Made by a program: the position numbers and the translations under genes. The notes beneath the pieces are model-generated. The model was given only the letters and a program-made list of their open reading frames with translations. It had not been told where the DNA came from and searched no databases. From Halomonas rhizosphaerae (GTDB lineage: Bacteria; Pseudomonadota; Gammaproteobacteria; Pseudomonadales; Halomonadaceae): DNA of 64,000 nt. Location: the NCBI RefSeq assembly GCF_030010555.1, contig NZ_JASCQP010000028.1, positions 310,001 to 374,000 of the forward strand. Direction: 5' to 3'. Positions 54,787-62,528 of the stretch are shown in pieces (position 1 is the first letter of the stretch; the number at the start of each line of letters is the position of its first letter).

Positions 54787-55809
54787 CTACTTCCTGCCCT
54801 TGGGCTTGCGGGACGGACCACCGGCCTTCAGGCGGCCCCCCTTCGCCGGCTTGGATCCCGGTTTCTGGGTTCTGGATGTCTTGCCGGCTGGCACCGGCTT
54901 GGCGCCGTGGGACTTGCCAGGCGCGTCCTTGCCGCCGGCCTTGCGTTTCGCCCCCTTCCCGGTGGCGGGCTTGCCGCCCACACCACGGCGGGGCGTCCCG
55001 GGCTTCTGCGGCCCCTGCTTGCCGGCACCAGCCTTGGCGCCCTTGCGCCGGGCCGACCGGCGTGAGTCTGTTCGGGCCTCGGAGGTGGAGTGCTCGGTCA
55101 TGGCAAGGATCGTCGCCACCTCGGTCGGCGTCAGGTCCCGCCAGTCCCCCGTCGCCAGCCCCTTGAGTGCCACGTTCATGATCCGGATCCGCTCGAGCTT
55201 CACCACCTCAAAGCCGAACGCCTCGCACATGCGGCGGATCTGGCGATTGAGCCCCTGCACCAGGGTGATGTTGAAGACGAACCGGGACTCCTTGATCACC
55301 CGGCACTTGCGGGTGACCTCGCCGAGGATCGGCACGCCCGCGCCCATACCGGCGATGAACTCATCGGTGATCGGCCTGTTGACGGTGACCCGGTACTCCT
55401 TCTCGTGCTGGTTGCTCGCCCGCAGGATACGGTTGACCAGGTCGCCATTGTTGGTCAGGAAGATCAGCCCCTGGGAGTCCTTGTCCAGCCGGCCGATGGG
55501 AAAGATCCGCGCGCCGTGTCCGATGAAGTCGACGATATTGGCCTTCTCGTCGGGGTCAGTGGTGCTGACAATGCCCACCGGCTTATTGAGGGCGATGAAC
55601 ACCAGATCCTCGGCCTCCAGCGCCAGCGGCTCGACGACCCGGCCATTAACCTTCACCACGCTGCCCGGGAAGACCTGATCCCCCGGGGAAGCGCGCCTGC
55701 CGTCGATGTGCACGTTGCCCTGCTCGATGTAGCGGTCGGCCTCTCGCCTCGAGCACATGCCACTCTCGCTGATGTACTTGTTGATCCGTTTCGAGAGGGT
55801 CTGGGCCAT
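54787..55809 (-). CDS. rluF: 23S rRNA pseudouridine synthase RluF
   Basis: 340 residues from ATG 55809 ([20 protein letters not shown]); the extra 33 residues of a longer frame are not family-like. An S4 RNA-binding domain occupies residues 4-60. The catalytic aspartate is in [11 protein letters not shown], and [18 protein letters not shown] is the family motif. It modifies U2604 (and neighbouring U2605 in RluB relatives) of 23S rRNA. A Lys/Gly/Pro-rich tail of about 95 residues follows the enzyme core and is common in halophile relatives. Confidence 0.92.
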   Translation of the reverse strand: MAQTLSKRINKYISESGMCSRREADRYIEQGNVHIDGRRASPGDQVFPGSVVKVNGRVVEPLALEAEDLVFIALNKPVGIVSTTDPDEKANIVDFIGHGARIFPIGRLDKDSQGLIFLTNNGDLVNRILRASNQHEKEYRVTVNRPITDEFIAGMGAGVPILGEVTRKCRVIKESRFVFNITLVQGLNRQIRRMCEAFGFEVVKLERIRIMNVALKGLATGDWRDLTPTEVATILAMTEHSTSEARTDSRRSARRKGAKAGAGKQGPQKPGTPRRGVGGKPATGKGAKRKAGGKDAPGKSHGAKPVPAGKTSRTQKPGSKPAKGGRLKAGGPSRKPKGRK

Positions 55810-55908
55810 GGGACGCGTCCGGGACGAGGTGATAAGAGGGCCGAAGTGGCACGGCACCGGGCAGTGTAAGGGCTGACCCGCCTCACGACCAGCGAGCCCG
55901 AGAGGCAT

Positions 55909-56367
55909 TCAGCCCCGGCCACAGCAGCTCTTGAACTTGCGAGGGCGACCACAGGGGCAGGGATCGTTGCGCCCCGGCTTGAGCCGGGCGATGGTCGAAT
56001 CGCCGTCGCGATAGAACCAGCGCCCCCGCTCGCGCAGGAAGCGCGAACGCTCCTCCAGCACGAAGAACCGTCGCCCCTCGCGGAAGGTGGCGCGGAAATG
56101 TACGACGCCCTCGTCAACTTCCTCGCTGCTCTCCAGGATCTCCAGTGCCACCCAGCGGGTCGTTTCATCCGGGAGGAGACTCGCCGGACGGGTGTCGGGA
56201 TGCCAGCTTGCCAGCAGGTAGTCGGTGAGGTTCAGGGCGAAGGCAGAGTAGCGCGAGCGCATCAGGGCCTGTGGCGTGGGGGCCGGCTCGCCGGCATGGT
56301 GGCGGCCACAGCACTCGGCGAGGGGCAGGCCGCTGCCGCAGGGGCAGCCATCCGAAGGCAACATCAT
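55909..56367 (-). CDS. ychJ: YchJ family protein with SEC-C zinc motifs
   Basis: 152 residues from ATG 56367 (or 56364). SEC-C motifs lie at both ends: CPCGSGLPLAECCGRHH and GRNDPCPCGRPRKFKSCC. Between them is the YchJ core, with PQALMRSRYSAFALNLTDYL and the SWHPDTRP segment. It is a small cytoplasmic protein with an NTF2-like fold and unproven function. Confidence 0.9.
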   Translation of the reverse strand: MMLPSDGCPCGSGLPLAECCGRHHAGEPAPTPQALMRSRYSAFALNLTDYLLASWHPDTRPASLLPDETTRWVALEILESSEEVDEGVVHFRATFREGRRFFVLEERSRFLRERGRWFYRDGDSTIARLKPGRNDPCPCGRPRKFKSCCGRG

Positions 56368-56458
56368 GGAAACCCTGTACGAATAACGATAGATATAGAA
56401 GACTCGTGTCGATCCATACGCGCCATGCCGTGTTCGACATGCCATGAGGGAATCTACC

Positions 56459-56755
56459 ATGGAACGCCTTCCTGCCCCCGCCATGCCCGCCACCCTGACC
56501 GCCGAAGCACTGCGCCGCTGGTTATCGCATGACACGCTGCCACTGGTGGAGATCCAGTCGTTGGACATGGGCTATTACATCGTCCCGTTCCATCATCGGG
56601 AAGGGGTTCTCACCTGGGCAGAGGGCTCCGATGCCATGGTCGGACTACCCTCGGGAACCCACCCCCTCCGCGACGCAGCGCCTGGCCTGCGGCACACGGG
56701 TGGCCTTCATGACCCGGTGATCCCGATGGCTTGGCGGGAAAGCCTTGCGTGGTAA
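56459..56755 (+). CDS. Hypothetical protein, possibly frameshifted at its C-terminus
   Basis: 98 residues from ATG 56459, with AGGGA 7 bases upstream. The first 60 residues (including LPLVEIQSLDMGYYIVPFHH) are protein-like and reminiscent of short DUF6482-type proteins. The last 35 residues change in character, and another frame from about 56650 gives TQRLACGTRVAFMTR and a stop at 56720. A frameshift in the C-rich stretch near 56660-56670 is therefore possible. It diverges from ychJ and precedes the first P-type ATPase. Confidence 0.5.
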   Translation: MERLPAPAMPATLTAEALRRWLSHDTLPLVEIQSLDMGYYIVPFHHREGVLTWAEGSDAMVGLPSGTHPLRDAAPGLRHTGGLHDPVIPMAWRESLAW

Positions 56756-56775
56756 CACTGCAGTGCAACATGCTG
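56738..56775 (+). promoter_or_regulatory. 38-bp conserved element upstream of the first P-type ATPase
   Basis: The segment beginning GAAAGCCTTGCG and ending GTGCAACATGCTG matches 59665-59702 at 33 of 38 positions. It lies 43 bases before the ATPase start. It contains the palindrome CACTGCAGTG. See the matching element for the substitution pattern. Confidence 0.55.
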
Positions 56776-56817
56776 TTTCTCGGACATTGAATTCTCGCTC
56801 CCGGCCGGAGACCCATC

Positions 56818-59610
56818 ATGACCGATCGTTCCCAGAACGGCGCTACCGACTGGCACGCCCTGTCGCCCGAGGAGGCCCTTGACCAGCTGGAGAGTCACCG
56901 CGAAGGGCTGGATAGCCAGGACGCCAAGCGACGGCTCGACGAATACGGCCCCAACCAGCTGCAGCAGGCCGAGTCGCGCCCTTGGTATCGACGCCTGGCC
57001 GAGCAGTTCAACAATGTGCTGATGCTGATTCTGATCGTCGCGGCGGTAGCGAGCCAGTTGCTTGGCCACTCGCTGGACGCCGCGGTGATCGTCGCCGTGG
57101 TGGTGATCATCGCCCTGATCGGCTTCTTCCAGGAGGGCAAGGCCGAGCGGGCGCTGGACAGCATTCGCACCATGCTCTCCCCCCAGGCCAAGGTGCTGCG
57201 CGACGGCAAGCGCGCCACCCTGGACGCCGAATCCCTGGTGCCGGGCGACATCGTGCTGATCGAGAGCGGCGACCGGGTGCCCGCCGACCTGCGCCTGATC
57301 AAGAGCCAGCGTCTGCGCACCCAGGAAGCGCCGCTCACCGGCGAATCCGAGCCCGTCGAGAAATCCAGCGAGGCCGTCGATGCGGACGCCGCGCTGGCCG
57401 AGCGCAGCGCCATGGCCCATGCCGGCACCCTGGTCGTCCAGGGCAGCGCCCGGGGCCTGGTGGTGGAGACCGGCCGCCACACGCAGATCGGGCGCATCTC
57501 CGAGATGCTGCAGGGCGTGGAGACGCTCAAGACGCCCCTGCTCGCCCAGCTCGACCGCGCCGGCAACGTGCTGGCCATTTTCATCGTCGGCGGTGCCGCC
57601 TTCGCGGCGGCCTTCGGCATCTTCGTGCACGGCCAGCCGGCCACCGAGATGTTCATGGCGGCCGTGGCCCTGGCCGTGGCCGCCATTCCTCAGGGCCTCC
57701 CGGCCATCGTCACCATCGGCCTTGCCATCGGCGTTCAGGCGATGGCGCGGCGCAACGCCATCATCCGTCGCCTGCCTGCCGTCGAGACCCTGGGCTCGAT
57801 TTCCACGATCTTCACCGACAAGACCGGCACCCTGACCCGCAACGAGATGACCGCGCGGGCCATTCGCCTCGCGGCCAGGGAGGTACGCCTTTCCGGGGTG
57901 GGCTTCTCCCCTGAGGGCAGCCTTCATGAAGCCTCCGAAGCGGCCGAGGGCGAGACAGAAGACGAGACGCGCGAGGAGAAAGGCGAGACGCTCGACCTTG
58001 GCGACTATCCGGACCTCGAACGCCTGCTGGTTGCCGGGGTGCTGTGCAACGAGGCAGAGCTCAAGCAGGAAGACGACAGCTGGTTCATCGAAGGCGATCC
58101 CACCGAAGGGGCGCTGGTGGTGGCGGCCGCCAAGGCCGGCCTCGACGTCTCGAGGCTGCGCGAGGCGTCTCCCTGCCTGGATACTCTGCCCTTCGAATCG
58201 GAATACCGCTACATGGCCACCCTCAACGAGATCGAGGGCAAGAAGCGGATACTGGTCAAGGGCGCGCCCGACCGCCTGCTGGACATGTGCGACCGGGTGC
58301 GTCACGACGGCGAGGAGGTGGCGCTCGACACTCAGGCCTGGGAGCGCCACATCAAGGAACTCTCGGCCCGGGGGCTGCGCGTGCTGGCCATTGCCGAAAA
58401 GGTCGCTGACGAGGGCGAATCGTTCGAGCGCGAGGACGTCGAACAGGGCCTGGTGCTGCTGGGCATGACAGGGCTTCTCGACCCGCCGCGGGAAGCGGCC
58501 ATCGAGGCCGTCAAGCAGTGCCTCGCCGCCGGCATCCGCCCGGTGATGATCACCGGCGACCACCCCGAAACGGCCAGGGCCATTGCCAAAAAGCTGGGCT
58601 TCTCCCAGACCGAGCACGCCCTCGCCGGTCGCGACATCGAAGCGATGTCAGATGAGGAACTCGAGAAGAGCGTTCGCGAGGTGGATGTGTTTGCCCGGGC
58701 CGCGCCCGAACACAAGCTGCGGCTGGTCAAGGCCATGCAGGCCCAGGGCGGCATCTGCGCCATGACCGGCGATGGTGTCAACGACGGCCCGGCCCTCAAG
58801 CGCGCCGACGTCGGCGTGTCCATGGGCATCCAGGGCACCGAAGCGGCCAAGGAAGCCTCGGAGATGGTGCTGGCCGATGACGACTTCGCCACCATCGAAA
58901 GGGCCATCGAAGAGGGCCGCAAGGTCTATGACAACATCCGCAAGACCATCACCTTCCTGCTGCCCACCAACGGCGCGGAGAGCCTGGCGGTGCTGCTGGC
59001 GATGCTCGGCGGCATGACGCTGCCGATCACCGGTCTGCAGATCCTGTGGGTCAACATGGTCACGGCCGTGACCCTGGGGATGGCTCTGGTGTTCGAGTCC
59101 CCTGAGGCCGACCTGATGCGCCGCAAGCCGCGCGATCCCGATGCTCCCCTGCTCGATCTCTTCATGCTGTGGCGGGTGCTGTTCGTCTCGGTGCTGCTGG
59201 TGGCGACAGTGGTCGGCCTGTTCTTCTGGGTGCGCAGCCAGGGCGGCAGTCTCGAACTCGCCCGCGCCGTCGCCGTGAACATGCTGGTGATGGGCGAGAT
59301 CGTCTACCTGCTCAACAGCCGCTACGTGGTGGGCCGTTCGCTGAGCCTGCAGGGGCTTTTCGGCAGCAGGCCGGTGCTGCTCGCCATCGGCCTGGTCATC
59401 GCCATTCAGCTTGGCTGGACCTACCTGCCCTTCATGCAGCTGCTGTTCGAGGGCGAGCCCCTGAGCCCGATCCACTGGGGCCTGATCCTCACCGCAGGAG
59501 TGGGCCTGTTTATGGTGGTGGAACTGGAAAAGTGGGTGCTGCGCCATTTCGACCTGGTGTCGACCGGGCAGACCGCCATCCGCCGCGAGGGCGCACGCCA
59601 GCAGGCCTGA
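56818..59610 (+). CDS. Cation-transporting P-type ATPase, copy 1 (PQGLP variant)
   Basis: 930 residues with cation-ATPase N-domain, about 10 membrane helices, actuator motif LTGESEP, phosphorylation motif DKTGTLTR (Asp334), KGAPDRLL and hinge MTGDGVNDGPALKRADVGVS. It belongs to the P2-type HAD-IC ATPases. The M4 ion-site motif reads PQGLP (Gln292), whereas Ca2+-pump-like relatives and the neighbouring paralogue have PEGLP. M6 reads WVNMVTAVTLG without the SERCA aspartate. The ion is unknown. The RBS CCGGAGA lies upstream. Confidence 0.92.
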   Translation: MTDRSQNGATDWHALSPEEALDQLESHREGLDSQDAKRRLDEYGPNQLQQAESRPWYRRLAEQFNNVLMLILIVAAVASQLLGHSLDAAVIVAVVVIIALIGFFQEGKAERALDSIRTMLSPQAKVLRDGKRATLDAESLVPGDIVLIESGDRVPADLRLIKSQRLRTQEAPLTGESEPVEKSSEAVDADAALAERSAMAHAGTLVVQGSARGLVVETGRHTQIGRISEMLQGVETLKTPLLAQLDRAGNVLAIFIVGGAAFAAAFGIFVHGQPATEMFMAAVALAVAAIPQGLPAIVTIGLAIGVQAMARRNAIIRRLPAVETLGSISTIFTDKTGTLTRNEMTARAIRLAAREVRLSGVGFSPEGSLHEASEAAEGETEDETREEKGETLDLGDYPDLERLLVAGVLCNEAELKQEDDSWFIEGDPTEGALVVAAAKAGLDVSRLREASPCLDTLPFESEYRYMATLNEIEGKKRILVKGAPDRLLDMCDRVRHDGEEVALDTQAWERHIKELSARGLRVLAIAEKVADEGESFEREDVEQGLVLLGMTGLLDPPREAAIEAVKQCLAAGIRPVMITGDHPETARAIAKKLGFSQTEHALAGRDIEAMSDEELEKSVREVDVFARAAPEHKLRLVKAMQAQGGICAMTGDGVNDGPALKRADVGVSMGIQGTEAAKEASEMVLADDDFATIERAIEEGRKVYDNIRKTITFLLPTNGAESLAVLLAMLGGMTLPITGLQILWVNMVTAVTLGMALVFESPEADLMRRKPRDPDAPLLDLFMLWRVLFVSVLLVATVVGLFFWVRSQGGSLELARAVAVNMLVMGEIVYLLNSRYVVGRSLSLQGLFGSRPVLLAIGLVIAIQLGWTYLPFMQLLFEGEPLSPIHWGLILTAGVGLFMVVELEKWVLRHFDLVSTGQTAIRREGARQQA

Positions 59611-59664
59611 TACCGCGATGCGCGCCGCGCGCCTCGGGGGTGGCAGGACGCCACATTCGGCCGA

Positions 59665-59702
59665 GAAAGCCTTGCGCGGCAATACCGCGGTGCAACATGC
59701 TG
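59665..59702 (+). promoter_or_regulatory. 38-bp conserved element upstream of the second P-type ATPase
   Basis: It matches 56738-56775 except at five positions spaced exactly three bases apart. Two of these keep a central palindrome (ACTGCAGT versus ACCGCGGT). In one frame both copies code for KALRGNTAVQHA, so the element is either a structured or protein-bound regulatory site or a short conserved coding segment. It ends 42 bases before the ATPase start. Confidence 0.55.
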
Positions 59703-59744
59703 GATGGGTGTCGATGCGCTGCTGCGTCCTGCCGGAGAACACCC

Positions 59745-62513
59745 ATGACCGACCGCTCACAGAACGAGCTCACCGACTGGCATGCCCTGTCGGCCGAGGA
59801 GGCCCTTGCGCGTCTCGAGAGTCGCACCGATGGACTGGGCCGCGCGGAGGCCGAGCAGCGGCTGGCTGACCACGGACCTAACCAGCTGCAGCAGGCCGAA
59901 GCCCGTCCCTGGTGGAAACGCCTGCTGGAGCAGTTCAACAATATCCTGATGCTGGTGCTGATCGTGGCCGCCATCGCCAGCCTGGGTCTCGGCCACACCC
60001 TGGACGCGGCGGCCATCTTCGGCGTGGTGCTGATCATCGCGCTGATCGGCTTCATCCAGGAGGGCAAGGCGGAACAGGCCCTGGAGAGCATTCGCCAGAT
60101 GCTCTCGCCCCAGGCCAAGGTGCTGCGCGATGGCCGGCGCGAGACCCTGCCCGCCGAGGCGCTGGTGCCGGGTGACATCGTGCTGGTGGAGAGCGGTGAC
60201 CGCGTGCCGGCCGACCTGCGCCTGATGGAAGCCCGGCGCTTTCGCACCGAGGAGGCCTCGCTGACCGGGGAGTCCACCCCAGTGGACAAGGCCACCAAGG
60301 CGGTGGCGGAGGACGCCGACCTGGGTGACCGCACCGGCATGGCCTACGCCAGCACCATCGTGGTCCAGGGCAATGCCCGAGGCCTGGTGGTGGAAACCGG
60401 TTCGCGCACCCAGATAGGGCGCATCTCCGAGATGCTGCGTGGCGTGGAGCAGCTCAAGACCCCGCTGCTGCGCCAGATCGACCACGCCGGCCGCGTCCTG
60501 GCGATGTTCATCCTGTGCGCCGCGGCACTCACGGCCGGCATTGGCGTGCTGGTCCATGACCAGCCCCTCAGTGAGATGTTCATGGCCGCCGTAGGCCTGG
60601 CGGTGGCCGCCATCCCCGAGGGCCTGCCGGCCATCGTCACCATCGGCCTTGCCTTGGGCGTCCAGACCATGGCCAGGCGCAATGCCATCATCCGCCGCTT
60701 GCCCGCGGTGGAGACCCTGGGCTCCATCTCGACCATCTTCTCCGACAAGACCGGCACCCTGACCCGCAACGAGATGACCGCCCAGGCCATCTGGCTGCCC
60801 GATGGCGAGATCCGCATCGATGGGGTCGGCTTCTCCCCCGAGGGCGACTTCCATGCCGTGCGCGACGGCGAGGCCGAGACGGCGGCACTGGACCTGGATG
60901 ACCACCATGCCCTGCGCCATTTCCTCAAGGTCGGCGTGCTGTGCAACGACGCCGAGCTGACAGAAGAAGATGGCCGATGGAAGATCCACGGCGATCCCAC
61001 CGAGGGCGCCCTGGTGGTGGCTGCGGCCAAGGCCGGGCTGTCCACCGGGACGCTGCGCGACGACCACAACCGCCATGACGCCATCCCCTTCGAGTCCGAC
61101 CGCAAGTACATGGCGACCCTCCACGAGCTGGAGGGGGAGCAGTACCTGCTGGTCAAGGGCGCACCGGACCGCCTGCTGGAGATGTGCCACCGCGTGCGCA
61201 CCGAGGAGGGGGGCCAGGCTCTGGATGTCGCGACATGGGAAGCGCGCATCCACGACCTCTCCTCGCGCGGCCTGCGGGTGCTGGCCCTGGCCGAGAAGCC
61301 GGTCCGGGACGTCCATGAGCTGACCGACGAGCACGCCGAGCAGGAGCTGATGCTGCTCGGGCTCATCGGCCTGCTCGACCCGCCCCGGGAGGAGGCCATC
61401 GAGGCGGTGAAGGACTGCCTGGCCGCCGGCATCCGTCCGGTGATGATCACCGGGGATCACGCCGTGACCGCTCAGGCGATCGCCAGACAGCTGGGCTTCG
61501 CCCAGACCGACCGCGCCATCAGCGGGCGCGAGATCGAGGCGATGAGCGATGCGGACCTCGAGGCGATCATCCTCGAGGTGGATGTCTATGCCCGCGCCGC
61601 CCCGGAGCACAAGCTGCGGCTGGTGCAGGCCATGCAGGCCCGGGGCGGGATCTGCGCCATGACCGGCGACGGCGTGAACGACGGCCCGGCCCTCAAGCGC
61701 GCCGACGTCGGCGTGGCGATGGGCATCCAGGGCACCGAGGCCGCCAAGGAGGCCGCCGAGATGGTGCTGGCCGACGACAACTTCGCCACCATCGTCGGGG
61801 CCATCCGCGAGGGCCGCAAGGTCTATGACAATATCCGCAAGACCATCACCTTCCTGCTGCCCACCAACGGCGGCCAGGGCCTGGCGATCATGCTGGCGGT
61901 ACTGGCCGGCACCACCCTGCCGGTGACGCCGCTGCAGGCGCTGTGGGTCAACATGGTGGTGGCGGTGACCCTGGGCCTGGCGCTGGCCTTCGAAGGGGCC
62001 GAGAAGGACATCATGCAGCGCCAGCCCCGCGACCCGGACGCCTCGCTGCTCGACCTCTTCCTGCTGTGGCGGGTAGTGTTCGTCTCGCTGCTGCTGCTGG
62101 CCGGCGTGTTCGGCATGTTCAGCTGGATCCTCCAGCACGGCGGCAGCGAGATGCTGGCCCGCACCGGCGCGGTCAACATGCTGGTGATTGGCAGCGCCGC
62201 CTACCTGATCAACAGCCGCTTCCTGGTCGGCAGCACCCTGTCGCTCTCGGGCATCTTCGGCAGCCGCTCGGTCTGGATCTCGATCGGCCTGATTGTCGCA
62301 CTGCAGTTGGGCTGGACCTACCTGCCCTTCATGCAGCTGATCTTCGGCAGCGAGGGGCTCTCGGCGGGCCATTGGGGGGTAATCCTGGCCGGCAGCCTGG
62401 CCATCTACCTGGTCGTGGAGGCTGAGAAGACGATACTGCGAGGGCGTGGCATGAGCGGCAGCGACAGGCCGCGCGACCATGCCACCAGCCGCGACGAAGC
62501 CGAAGCTCGCTGA
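59745..62513 (+). CDS. Cation-transporting P-type ATPase, copy 2 (PEGLP)
   Basis: 922 residues from ATG 59745 (MTDRSQNELTDWHALSAEEA), with CCGGAGA upstream and full alignment with copy 1 from the first residue. A frame open back to 59169 merely overlaps copy 1. Motifs are LTGESTP, DKTGTLTR (Asp334), AIPEGLPAIVTIGLALG (Glu292), KGAPDRLL and MTGDGVNDGPALKRADVGVA. It is a tandem duplicate of copy 1, moderately diverged. The transported ion is unknown. Confidence 0.93.
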   Translation: MTDRSQNELTDWHALSAEEALARLESRTDGLGRAEAEQRLADHGPNQLQQAEARPWWKRLLEQFNNILMLVLIVAAIASLGLGHTLDAAAIFGVVLIIALIGFIQEGKAEQALESIRQMLSPQAKVLRDGRRETLPAEALVPGDIVLVESGDRVPADLRLMEARRFRTEEASLTGESTPVDKATKAVAEDADLGDRTGMAYASTIVVQGNARGLVVETGSRTQIGRISEMLRGVEQLKTPLLRQIDHAGRVLAMFILCAAALTAGIGVLVHDQPLSEMFMAAVGLAVAAIPEGLPAIVTIGLALGVQTMARRNAIIRRLPAVETLGSISTIFSDKTGTLTRNEMTAQAIWLPDGEIRIDGVGFSPEGDFHAVRDGEAETAALDLDDHHALRHFLKVGVLCNDAELTEEDGRWKIHGDPTEGALVVAAAKAGLSTGTLRDDHNRHDAIPFESDRKYMATLHELEGEQYLLVKGAPDRLLEMCHRVRTEEGGQALDVATWEARIHDLSSRGLRVLALAEKPVRDVHELTDEHAEQELMLLGLIGLLDPPREEAIEAVKDCLAAGIRPVMITGDHAVTAQAIARQLGFAQTDRAISGREIEAMSDADLEAIILEVDVYARAAPEHKLRLVQAMQARGGICAMTGDGVNDGPALKRADVGVAMGIQGTEAAKEAAEMVLADDNFATIVGAIREGRKVYDNIRKTITFLLPTNGGQGLAIMLAVLAGTTLPVTPLQALWVNMVVAVTLGLALAFEGAEKDIMQRQPRDPDASLLDLFLLWRVVFVSLLLLAGVFGMFSWILQHGGSEMLARTGAVNMLVIGSAAYLINSRFLVGSTLSLSGIFGSRSVWISIGLIVALQLGWTYLPFMQLIFGSEGLSAGHWGVILAGSLAIYLVVEAEKTILRGRGMSGSDRPRDHATSRDEAEAR

Positions 62514-62528
62514 CCCCTCGCTAGCCCC

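Noticed and set aside
59169-59744. N-terminal 192-codon extension of the second ATPase frame
   Set aside because: It overlaps the end of copy 1 in another frame; ATG 59745 with its own ribosome site gives full-length alignment to copy 1.
56707-62480. Long minus-strand frames (636 and 907 codons) opposite the P-type ATPases
   Set aside because: His/Gly/Asp-rich products typical of antisense shadow frames; the plus-strand ATPases carry all catalytic motifs.
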